5,426 nucleotides of DNA, taken from NCBI GenBank assembly GCA_947630885.1, contig CANRJI010000066.1, positions 1-5,426 of the forward strand, read 5' to 3'. A program made the translations under genes and the position numbers. The DNA comes from an uncultured Bacilli bacterium (GTDB taxonomy: Bacteria; Bacillota_I; Bacilli_A; RF39; UBA660). Below are positions 1-5,307 of this stretch, piece by piece (position 1 is the first letter of the stretch; every line of letters begins with the position of its first letter). The notes beneath the pieces were generated by a model, which worked only from the letters and a program-made list of their open reading frames with translations, was not told where the DNA came from and did not search any database.

Positions 1-19
1 TTTTTTTAAGATACTTTTT

Positions 20-57
20 GTGGTACCATTTTGGTACCACTTTTTATTTTTTATTTT
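20..57 (+). terminator. Intrinsic terminator of a plus-strand gene left of the window
   Basis: A perfect 9-bp stem (20-28 pairs with 32-40) with a TTT loop is followed on the plus strand by a T-rich tract (41-57). On the minus strand the same hairpin is followed by A residues, so it would only terminate transcription entering from the left. No coding sequence of such a gene is visible in the window. Each arm contains the 8-bp palindrome TGGTACCA, so a tandem operator is a less likely alternative. Confidence 0.6.
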
Positions 58-98
58 AAAAGCACTTTCCTTATAAAAAATAAAACAAACTTATTGCT

Positions 99-127
99 AA
101 AAGAAATGCAAGTTCTTCTGCATTTCT
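99..127 (-). terminator. Probable intrinsic terminator of the ABC transporter operon
   Basis: Only a few bases past the transporter stop codon the minus strand carries a 9-bp stem (127-119 with 110-102) and an 8-nt loop, followed by a short TTTT run. The U-run is short, so termination may be incomplete, but the position right after the last gene of the operon fits. Confidence 0.5.
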
Positions 128-131
128 CATT

Positions 132-1862
132 TTATGAATTTAAAGATTCTGTTTGGTATAATGTTTGATAAATTTTACTTGTTTTTAATAATTCATCATG
201 CTTTCCCGAAGCAACAATTTTTCCTTCATCGACGACGTAAATTATATCGGCATCGACAATCGTCGATAAACGATGGGCAACAATTACGACAGTATGATCT
301 TTAACTAAATTATCGATAGCTTTTTTAACATATTCCTGTGAACTATTATCTAAAGCACTAGTAGCCTCATCAAAAAGAATTACTTGGCTCTTCTTTGATA
401 AAGTTCGAGCAACCGATAATCTTTGCTTTTGACCACCTGACAAATTAACTCCACCTTCTCCAATTAATGTATCATACTTTTTAGGAAGAGTCATAATGTA
501 GTCATCTAAATAAGCTAAACGTGTATATTCTCTAATCTTTTTCAAACTAATTTTTGCATTAATAAGTTTAAAGTTTTCGCGTATCGTTCGGTTAAAGATA
601 AATGGATCCTGGCGAATAACGGATATATGCAAGCGAAGTTGTTCTTCTGTTAAATCTTTAATATTAATACCATCCAATAGTATTTCCCCTTGGCAAGGAT
701 CAAAAATACGAGTCATTAAATTAAATAAAGTAGATTTACCTTGTCCTGATTTACCGACGATAGCAATTTTTTTGTTAGGCTCAATTTTTAAGTTGAAATT
801 TCTAAGCGTTACATCTTCATTAGGATAAGAAAAAGTTACATTTTTAAATTCAATAATGCCTTTTACTTTCTTTAACTCCACCTTTCCAAAAGATTCATCT
901 TCATACAATTTATTTTCTAATATTTCATTAACTCTCCCAATCGATACTACTAATTTTTGATAAGTTTGAGTTAAATCATTAATATCTTCAATTAGCCACA
1001 AGTAACGATAGATATAATACGTCATAGCAATAAAGAAAGTTAATGTTATTTGCGCATGATAAATTAAAATTATACACGTAATAAAAACTCCAACTTCCAT
1101 AAAAGACTTTAACGTTCTTGTATAAATATTAAATTCTTTTTGAATATCGATTTCTTTAGATGACTTGTCATAAATACATCTAATGATACATTTAATATCA
1201 TTAATTAATTCCCCTTTTATTCCTAAAGTTTTAATTTCTCTAATACCCCTAATTGATTCTGTTACCAAAGAAGTAAATTTATCTTGCTCACGTTTTCTTT
1301 CTTTATGAATATTTTTAAGTAATGGATTATATTTTTTCAAAATAAGAAATAATAATAAGATAAAAAATGATAATTCTAATCCAATAATCCATGAATTAGA
1401 AAAAATATACACAATAATGATTAAAGACCCAATAAGTGACGATACAACATTCAAAAGTCTACCAAAAGCAAAACTTAATGAATCAGCATCGTTAGTTATA
1501 CGATTAATAATTTCACCGCTTGACTTTTGTTCAAAAGCTACGGCTGGCAAATCGAGAGCCTTTTTGTAAGTAAAAAAACCTAATTTTCTTGTTAAAGAAC
1601 TTTCTATTTTATATAAAATAGAATTTGCTATATGTAAGATTATTCCACCTAAGGTTAAACTAATTACTAAATAAATAACTAAATAAGTAACGGCTGTTTT
1701 AAGTTCTAAGTTAGTAATAGCTTCTACTGCTGCACCATTAAGATATCCAACAAAGATTTCTGATATTCCCGATATAAAAATAAGCATACTAGCAAAGATT
1801 AATTTAAATTTTTCTTCTTTGATTAATTTAATTAGAGGTCTAAATTCTTTTAAACTTTTCAT
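132..1862 (-). CDS. ABC transporter, fused permease and ATPase (multidrug/peptide exporter type)
   Basis: This is a 576-aa half-transporter that should dimerise and use ATP to export a substrate across the cytoplasmic membrane. The N-terminal half (about residues 18-295) is an ABC type 1 exporter membrane domain with about six hydrophobic segments. The C-terminal half (about 335-570) is the ATPase: Walker A GKSGQGKST (370-378), Q-loop Gln418, signature LSGGQ (474-478), Walker B VILFDE (494-499), D-loop SALD (502-505) and switch His530. All catalytic residues are intact. There is no N-terminal C39 peptidase domain (about 150 extra residues would be expected), so it is not a leader-cleaving bacteriocin exporter. 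The start at 1862 is chosen over an in-frame ATG at 1874 because GGAGG (1868-1872) lies five bases upstream of it. The gene begins 20 nt after a 36-codon ORF and behind an attenuator-like hairpin, which suggests induced expression. The substrate cannot be read from the sequence; drug, lipid or peptide are all possible. Confidence 0.93.
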   Translation of the reverse strand: MKSLKEFRPLIKLIKEEKFKLIFASMLIFISGISEIFVGYLNGAAVEAITNLELKTAVTYLVIYLVISLTLGGIILHIANSILYKIESSLTRKLGFFTYKKALDLPAVAFEQKSSGEIINRITNDADSLSFAFGRLLNVVSSLIGSLIIIVYIFSNSWIIGLELSFFILLLFLILKKYNPLLKNIHKERKREQDKFTSLVTESIRGIREIKTLGIKGELINDIKCIIRCIYDKSSKEIDIQKEFNIYTRTLKSFMEVGVFITCIILIYHAQITLTFFIAMTYYIYRYLWLIEDINDLTQTYQKLVVSIGRVNEILENKLYEDESFGKVELKKVKGIIEFKNVTFSYPNEDVTLRNFNLKIEPNKKIAIVGKSGQGKSTLFNLMTRIFDPCQGEILLDGINIKDLTEEQLRLHISVIRQDPFIFNRTIRENFKLINAKISLKKIREYTRLAYLDDYIMTLPKKYDTLIGEGGVNLSGGQKQRLSVARTLSKKSQVILFDEATSALDNSSQEYVKKAIDNLVKDHTVVIVAHRLSTIVDADIIYVVDEGKIVASGKHDELLKTSKIYQTLYQTESLNS

Positions 1863-1866
1863 ATCA

Positions 1867-1872
1867 ACCTCC
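1867..1872 (-). promoter_or_regulatory. Ribosome binding site that sets the ABC transporter start
   Basis: GGAGGT on the minus strand sits five bases before the ATG at 1860-1862. The upstream in-frame ATG (1872-1874) overlaps this site and has only a U-run in front of it, so it is unlikely to be used. The site begins three bases after the U-tract of the putative attenuator. Confidence 0.8.
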
Positions 1873-1874
1873 AT

Positions 1875-1898
1875 AAAAAAAACTACCTATTGGTAGCC
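1875..1898 (-). terminator. Attenuator-type terminator between leader ORF and ABC transporter
   Basis: On the minus strand CTACC (1896-1892), loop AATA and GGTAG (1887-1883) form a 5-bp stem that two G-U pairs can extend. It is followed at once by eight U residues (1882-1875). The stop codon TAG of the small ORF lies in the 3' arm. A terminator inside an operon, between a short ORF and the main gene, is the hallmark of attenuation. The stem is short, so its strength is uncertain. Confidence 0.6.
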
Positions 1899-1993
1899 AA
1901 AAGATATCGATTAAAGAAAGGAAAGTGAAAAACATTCCCATTCTTCAATGCCGCTACCAATCTATTAAAAACTTTTGAATTTAATGTATCCAT
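1883..1993 (-). CDS. 36-aa small ORF, putative regulatory leader peptide of the ABC transporter
   Basis: This short ORF encodes a 36-residue, basic and aromatic-rich peptide beginning MDTLNSKVFNRLVAAL and ending FNRYLLATNR. I do not recognise it as a known family. It is likely to be translated: AAAGGAG (2001-2007) lies seven bases before its ATG, and a consensus promoter lies about 26 nt upstream of that. Its stop codon (TAG, preceded by the AGG codon) sits in the 3' arm of the terminator at 1875-1898, and codons 11-14 form the 5' arm of the competing fold. The most economical role is a cis-acting leader peptide whose translation sets read-through into the transporter, analogous to bmrB ahead of bmrCD in Bacillus subtilis. 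It has no signal peptide, no double-glycine leader and no cysteines. Alternatives are an exported peptide (toxin or signal) carried by the transporter. A loose internal echo, FNRLVAA and FNRYLLAT, is visible. Confidence 0.65.
   Translation of the reverse strand: MDTLNSKVFNRLVAALKNGNVFHFPFFNRYLLATNR
1889..1961 (-). promoter_or_regulatory. Putative antiterminator fold in the leader RNA
   Basis: ATTGGTAGC (1961-1953, codons 11-14 of the small ORF) is perfectly complementary over 9 bases to GCTACCAAT (1897-1889, codons 33-35). The second segment contains the whole 5' arm of the terminator at 1875-1898, so the two structures exclude each other. Inside the enclosed loop a further hairpin is possible: GGGAATG (1939-1933), loop UUUUU, CACTTTCC (1927-1920) with one bulged base. 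That both arms lie in a translated ORF suggests control by ribosome position. The fold is inferred by eye, without energy calculation. Confidence 0.55.
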
Positions 1994-2025
1994 TTTCCCA
2001 CTCCTTTCTCTTTAAATTCAAACTG

Positions 2026-2054
2026 ATTATAACATTTAAGCTTTTAGATGTCAA
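2026..2054 (-). promoter_or_regulatory. Consensus sigma-A promoter of the leader ORF and ABC transporter
   Basis: TTGACA (2054-2049), a 17-bp spacer and TATAAT (2031-2026) match the vegetative consensus exactly, and TGT before the -10 gives an extended -10 element. Transcription should start near 2019, about 26 nt before the small ORF. Two six-base A-tracts on the minus strand (2072-2067 and 2063-2058) lie just upstream of the -35 and resemble an UP element. Such a strong constitutive-looking promoter fits control downstream by attenuation or by a repressor. Confidence 0.88.
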
Positions 2055-2059
2055 ATGTT
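2031..2059 (-). promoter_or_regulatory. Inverted repeat over the promoter, possible operator
   Basis: AACATTT (2031-2037) and AAATGTT (2053-2059) form a perfect 7-bp inverted repeat separated by 15 bp. One arm touches the end of the -10 box and the other overlaps the -35 box. A dimeric repressor bound here would block RNA polymerase. In such AT-rich DNA the match could also be chance. Confidence 0.3.
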
Positions 2060-2079
2060 TTTTAGATTTTTTAAATTAT

Positions 2080-2099
2080 ATTTATGATTAATTTATGAT
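2080..2099. repeat. Two ATTTATGAT direct repeats, 11-bp period, upstream of the promoter
   Basis: The 9-bp word ATTTATGAT occurs at 2080-2088 and 2091-2099, an 11-bp period, roughly 60 to 80 bp upstream of the predicted transcription start. Direct repeats of about 11 bp are typical binding sites of OmpR/PhoB-family response regulators. No regulator gene is in the window, so a regulatory role is only a possibility. Confidence 0.35.
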
Positions 2100-2155
2100 A
2101 ATGTCTTAAGTGTTAGTATTTGATTTTGTCCTAAAGCTAATGTGTTTTGAAGTGT

Positions 2156-2184
2156 AAAAAAGAATAAATTTTTTTTATTTATTC
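2156..2184 (-). terminator. Intrinsic terminator after lepB
   Basis: On the minus strand GAATAAAT (2184-2177), a seven-A loop and ATTTATTC (2169-2162) form an 8-bp stem, followed by six U residues (2161-2156). It lies about 60 nt beyond the lepB stop codon and separates the rplS-lepB unit from the ABC transporter promoter. The stem is A-T rich but the U-tract is good. Confidence 0.7.
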
Positions 2185-2246
2185 ATACTTTTTTAACTAT
2201 CTAAAATTTTTTCCTAGTAAAAGAATTCTCAACTATGTATTTACTC

Positions 2247-2765
2247 CTATTTTTTCTTATAAATACTTCCTATTTTAGTAAGAGGCCATAAGCGAAATTC
2301 AGCTTTACCAACAATATCTTCTTCATCAATTAATCCTATGGCACGACTATCTTTAGAAATAGGTCTATTATCACCTAAAACAAGATATTTCCCTTTAGGA
2401 ATTTCTGTACAATTACAAATTTCTTCTAGATTAAAATCCACGGTTTTACGAGCAAGAAAAGGTTCACCAACTTTTTCGTCGTTAACATATAAAGTATCAT
2501 TACGATAAGAAATATGCTCACCAGGTAAACCTATGATTCGCTTAATTATTTCTTCTCCATCATTCTTTATTGTAACAATATCAAATCTTTCTATTTTACT
2601 TTCACCATACCCTACCTTACGAAGAATAAGTAGTTCTCCATTTTCTAAAGTAGGATTCATTGATCCACCTGAAACAATAACTGGCGTTACAAGAAACACT
2701 CTAATCAGAATAATGGAAACAACAATTATAACATAAGGATAAACTTCTTTAATTATTTTTTTCAT
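2247..2765 (-). CDS. lepB: Signal peptidase I
   Basis: This is the membrane-bound serine protease that removes signal peptides from exported proteins on the outer face of the cytoplasmic membrane. The 172-aa protein has one N-terminal membrane anchor (about residues 10-30) and the S26 family boxes in order: SGGSMNPTL with the nucleophile Ser35, KRIIGLPG with the general base Lys75 (75-82), and GDNRPISKDSR (131-141). The length matches short Gram-positive SipS-type enzymes. A GAGGTGAT ribosome binding site (2769-2776) precedes the ATG and confirms the start. It follows rplS by 39 nt on the same strand, an order common in Bacillota, so the two are probably co-transcribed, with a weak terminator-like hairpin between them. 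A Cys-Asn-Cys motif (residues 117-119) in the extracellular domain is unusual. It should process the adhesin encoded upstream, which carries a Sec signal peptide. Confidence 0.96.
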   Translation of the reverse strand: MKKIIKEVYPYVIIVVSIILIRVFLVTPVIVSGGSMNPTLENGELLILRKVGYGESKIERFDIVTIKNDGEEIIKRIIGLPGEHISYRNDTLYVNDEKVGEPFLARKTVDFNLEEICNCTEIPKGKYLVLGDNRPISKDSRAIGLIDEEDIVGKAEFRLWPLTKIGSIYKKK

Positions 2766-2778
2766 TTTATCACCTCGG

Positions 2779-2808
2779 AAAAGAAAAAATAATAGTCTAA
2801 ACTATTAT
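2779..2808 (-). terminator. Weak terminator-like hairpin between rplS and lepB
   Basis: On the minus strand ATAATAGT (2808-2801), loop TTAG and ACTATTAT (2796-2789) form a perfect 8-bp stem, followed by TTTTTCTTTT (2788-2779). The rplS stop codon lies in the 5' arm. With a single G-C pair the stem is weak, so it probably only lowers lepB transcription relative to rplS, or acts as an mRNA 3' end or processing site. Confidence 0.45.
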
Positions 2809-3155
2809 CTTCTTTCTTTTATCTTATATTGACTTTGCCTATCTCTTAAGAAATATAATTTAGCTCTTCTTACTTTACCAGGTTTTAAAATCTTAATATA
2901 AGCAACCTTATTAGAGTGAACGTGGAATGTTTTTTCAACACCTACACCTGAATATACTCCCCTTACGGTAAAGGTTTCTGATACTCCTTTACCTTTTCTA
3001 GCAATCACTTCACCTTTAAAGTCCTGAATCCTTTCTTTCAATTTACCACCACGAGATTCAGTAATAATTGTTCCAACAACAACAGAATCACCAACTCTAA
3101 ATTCAGGCAAATCTTTTTTCATTTGACTTTCTGTAATTTTTTCAATAATATCCAT
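2805..3155 (-). CDS. rplS: 50S ribosomal protein L19
   Basis: L19 is a protein of the large ribosomal subunit located at the interface with the 30S subunit. The 116-aa length is standard. Family signatures are present: FRVGDSVVVG (19-28), KERIQDFKGEVIARKG, ETFTVRGVYSGVGVEKTF (60-77) and KVRRAKLYFLRDR near the C-terminus. In the C-terminal half HVHS replaces the more usual FPLHSP context, a minor deviation. The start with MDIIEKI fits the family. The ribosome binding site AAAGGAA (3167-3173) is 11 bases from this ATG, which is long, and an out-of-frame ATG (3158-3160) lies closer to it. The gene has its own promoter and a structured leader, and it probably heads the rplS-lepB transcript. In many Bacillota rplS follows trmD; here the upstream neighbour is a surface adhesin instead. 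Confidence 0.97.
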   Translation of the reverse strand: MDIIEKITESQMKKDLPEFRVGDSVVVGTIITESRGGKLKERIQDFKGEVIARKGKGVSETFTVRGVYSGVGVEKTFHVHSNKVAYIKILKPGKVRRAKLYFLRDRQSQYKIKERR

Positions 3156-3180
3156 CGCATATACACTTCCTTTCTTTTCA

Positions 3181-3211
3181 GATAATCACTATTCAAAATA
3201 GGCGGATTATC
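3181..3211 (-). ncRNA. Probable L19 (rplS) leader, autoregulatory 5' UTR element
   Basis: The transcript between the predicted start (about 3219) and rplS can fold into a hairpin. GATAATC (3211-3205) pairs perfectly with GATTATC (3187-3181), and inside it CTATT (3201-3197) pairs with AATAG (3193-3189) around a TTG loop, with an asymmetric internal loop (CGC opposite T). Bacillota rplS mRNAs are known to carry a small conserved leader structure (Rfam L19_leader) thought to bind L19 itself. Position and shape fit, but I could not test it against the covariance model. Confidence 0.55.
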
Positions 3212-3225
3212 CCATAACGCTTATA

Positions 3226-3254
3226 ATTCTAACACATATTAAGTTAATTTTCAA
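3226..3254 (-). promoter_or_regulatory. Sigma-A promoter of rplS-lepB
   Basis: TTGAAA (3254-3249), a 17-bp spacer and TAGAAT (3231-3226), preceded by TGT as an extended -10, lie just downstream of the adhesin terminator. The predicted start near 3219 gives a leader of about 64 nt that contains the hairpin at 3181-3211. Confidence 0.8.
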
Positions 3255-3265
3255 TCATTTTTTAT

Positions 3266-3291
3266 AAAAAAAGTAGATTTCTCTACTTTTT
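3266..3291 (-). terminator. Intrinsic terminator of the adhesin gene, overlapping its stop codon
   Basis: On the minus strand AAAAAGTAGA (3291-3282), a GAAA tetraloop and TCTACTTTTT (3277-3268) form a 10-bp stem, and the T-run continues to 3266. The stop codon TAG (3285-3283) is part of the 5' arm, so the last lysine codons of the protein are also terminator sequence. Confidence 0.85.
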
Positions 3292-5274
3292 GTATTTTCT
3301 TATTATAAAGTATGCAAGCACACCTAGGGCTATGACACCAACTACAATTGAAATATAAATTATGGCATCTCCAGTAGGAACTGGCTCTGGTTCAGGTGTA
3401 TTCTTAAAGATAACAGTATCATCCTTAACTTCACGACCATCAACTAAAATACGTCCAGTTGAAGTTACGACAAAGACAACAACTGTTTCACTTAGTTCGT
3501 ATCCTTCGGGAGCAATCTTTTCATGTAAAAAATATGTTCCAGCTTTTAAATTAAACTCTTTAGGCTTTTCTTCCGATACCCATTCGAGAAGTTTTCCATT
3601 CATATCTTTAAGAACTTTTCCATCTTCATCAGTGATTTGAAGAGTAGCTCCAACTACTTCATCACTTCCGGTAATAGATTTTTTAGATATTTTAACTATA
3701 ATCGGGTTATTAAACATAGCAACTAATTTAACATCTTCATTATCGACAGTAACTTTACCATCTTCACCAACGACAAACTTAACTTTCGTATCAATAAGTT
3801 TGTATCCATCAGGTGCTTTAGTTTCCGCGAGAAAATAAGTTCCCGCTGCCAAATGAAATTTTTTGGTTTTACCATCAGAAGTCCATTCTAAAGAATTACC
3901 TTCAATATCTTTGGCAAGACTTCCTTTTTCATCTAATATTCTAAGTTTTGCACCCGCTAATTCCTTTTTATCAGTAATACTTTTCTTTGAAATTTCAACC
4001 ATTATAGGCTCATTTTTCATAACTACCGATGAGCCAACTGAACTACCAACTGTCACAGTCCCATTACCATTAACGATAAACTGGATCCTACTAGTGCTTT
4101 TAATATATCCTTTTGGAGCAATAGTTTCCTCTAATGTATAAGTGCCTGGATCTAAACTAACTTGATGAGGAGATGTACCCGAAGTCCATTTAGTTACTTC
4201 TCGGTTATTTTTATCTAGTATTTTGAGTTCTGCACCAGGTATTTCTGCACTTCCAGCAACATCCTGCTTAGAAATAGTTACAGTTAGTTTTGGAGTCGTT
4301 ACACTTACAGAAGTAGATACTAATGTTTCGCCAGGCAAATATGTAATGACTGGTTGGTAAACACTAGGATCGTCTCTATAACTGCATTCCATAATAGTAT
4401 TAATGACAATTTTAGATTTAGCGGAAGCAGTCATCGTTACGGTCGCTAAGCCATTGTTTACACTACTAGTAGGAATTTTTATATATACCGTACTACCAAC
4501 GGCATAGGAAGATTGATGGCTTGTTCCATTAGCATTACCTGTAACAAAAGCGCCACTAACACCACTTACCGAAACACTAATATCACTAGACAAATATGCT
4601 CCATTTAAAGTCATTGGAGCGCTTATATAATATTTTTTATCAGAGGTAAGACTCATATTTTTATTATCAACATTTATAGATATGGCAGGTCCAGTAGCAG
4701 CAGCTTTAGCATCTTGATATAATTTTGCAATTTTTTGAGTAGCATCATTACTTTGATTATTACATAAGCCATTGCCAGTTTTAAAATTACACTTAGGCAT
4801 CCATGTATTAATATACCTACTGTTATCGACTTCAGAGATAAGTTCCCATACGACAGCTTGAGTAATAAAATAATCGACATCAGGTGAACCAGTTAAATAA
4901 TTATTGTTACTATATTCTCCACTTTTTTTAAAAGAACCATAACCATTTTCATAGACATAGGCTAAAGATTTACTAATATTTCCATCATATCTTTTACAGT
5001 TTAAATCCCAAGTATAAACACTATCATCAGTCAAATGATTTCCAGGTATACTAAGGTTACCATTACCGCAATAAATAATTTCATTTTCTGGAGATCTTTT
5101 CATAAATGTATTTAAGTGCGTAACGCCCTCCATACCAGGTAATATTTCACTACCAGCAATAACGGAGCGATACTCGGGCCAATGATAATCTATTTGGATT
5201 TCTTCTGCCAAAACGCTATAAGTAATTAAAAAAAACATAGTAAACGCATATAAAAGTTTAAATACCTTCTTCAT
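3283..5274 (-). CDS. Cell-wall-anchored adhesin with thioester head and three SpaA/Cna_B domains
   Basis: This 663-aa surface protein is built like Gram-positive pilin or stalk adhesins. A Sec signal peptide (1-23, likely cut after Val-Leu-Ala) leads to a thioester-type domain (about 30-195). There Cys69 (in IIYC) and Gln139 (in TQAVVWEL, the TQxA motif) are the expected partners of an internal Cys-Gln thioester, a reactive bond that can attach covalently to host targets. A beta-rich Ser/Thr/Val region (about 196-328) follows, then three Cna_B/SpaA repeats (about 329-424, 425-525, 526-628). Each repeat has the lysine, glutamate and asparagine set for a self-formed isopeptide bond: K336/E383/N421, K430/E484/N522, K531/E585/N625. 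The C-terminus has a Pro-Glu linker, VPTGD (632-636), a hydrophobic helix (about 637-658) and the basic tail RKYKK. This is a sortase signal, but not a regular LPxTG. No sortase gene is in the window. GGAGG (5288-5292) lies 13 bases before the ATG, longer than usual; no better in-frame start exists. It forms a single-gene transcription unit. Confidence 0.92.
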   Translation of the reverse strand: MKKVFKLLYAFTMFFLITYSVLAEEIQIDYHWPEYRSVIAGSEILPGMEGVTHLNTFMKRSPENEIIYCGNGNLSIPGNHLTDDSVYTWDLNCKRYDGNISKSLAYVYENGYGSFKKSGEYSNNNYLTGSPDVDYFITQAVVWELISEVDNSRYINTWMPKCNFKTGNGLCNNQSNDATQKIAKLYQDAKAAATGPAISINVDNKNMSLTSDKKYYISAPMTLNGAYLSSDISVSVSGVSGAFVTGNANGTSHQSSYAVGSTVYIKIPTSSVNNGLATVTMTASAKSKIVINTIMECSYRDDPSVYQPVITYLPGETLVSTSVSVTTPKLTVTISKQDVAGSAEIPGAELKILDKNNREVTKWTSGTSPHQVSLDPGTYTLEETIAPKGYIKSTSRIQFIVNGNGTVTVGSSVGSSVVMKNEPIMVEISKKSITDKKELAGAKLRILDEKGSLAKDIEGNSLEWTSDGKTKKFHLAAGTYFLAETKAPDGYKLIDTKVKFVVGEDGKVTVDNEDVKLVAMFNNPIIVKISKKSITGSDEVVGATLQITDEDGKVLKDMNGKLLEWVSEEKPKEFNLKAGTYFLHEKIAPEGYELSETVVVFVVTSTGRILVDGREVKDDTVIFKNTPEPEPVPTGDAIIYISIVVGVIALGVLAYFIIRKYKK

Positions 5275-5285
5275 TTTTCTATCAA

Positions 5286-5292
5286 ATCCTCC
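5286..5292 (-). promoter_or_regulatory. Distant ribosome binding site of the adhesin
   Basis: GGAGGAT on the minus strand is the only good Shine-Dalgarno match, but 13 bases separate its GGAGG from the ATG at 5272-5274. The spacing may lower translation. No in-frame ATG, GTG or TTG lies between the two. Confidence 0.55.
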
Positions 5293-5307
5293 ATATTTTC
5301 TAGTTAA

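Noticed and set aside
132..1862. Peptidase-containing bacteriocin exporter
   Set aside because: The protein starts directly with the membrane domain; the C39 peptidase region with its catalytic Cys and His is absent.
2099..2161. Open frame without a start on the minus strand, ending LALGQNQILTLKTLS and stop
   Set aside because: It has no ATG, GTG or TTG with a ribosome binding site, and its 5' part runs into the lepB terminator. It is too short to call a gene remnant.
2533..2736. 67-codon plus-strand reading frame inside lepB
   Set aside because: It lies wholly antisense to a well-supported signal peptidase gene, has no ribosome binding site of note, and its product looks like a reading of the complementary strand.
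3362..4141. Two 92-codon plus-strand reading frames (3362-3640 and 3863-4141) inside the adhesin gene
   Set aside because: Both are antisense to the repeated Cna_B domains and occur at matching places in the repeats, as expected for shadows of the coding strand.
4674..4880. 68-codon minus-strand frame inside the adhesin gene
   Set aside because: It is out of frame with, and entirely inside, the thioester-domain coding sequence; no independent start signal.
132..5274. Mollicute code with UGA as tryptophan
   Set aside because: The Trp codon checked in the adhesin is TGG, and all genes are complete at normal lengths with the standard code. None of the genes stops at TGA, but five genes are too few to draw a conclusion.
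5271..5294. 7-codon ORF (MEDLIEK) overlapping the adhesin start codon
   Set aside because: Its ATG has no ribosome binding site in front of it; the GGAGG belongs to the adhesin. Probably chance.
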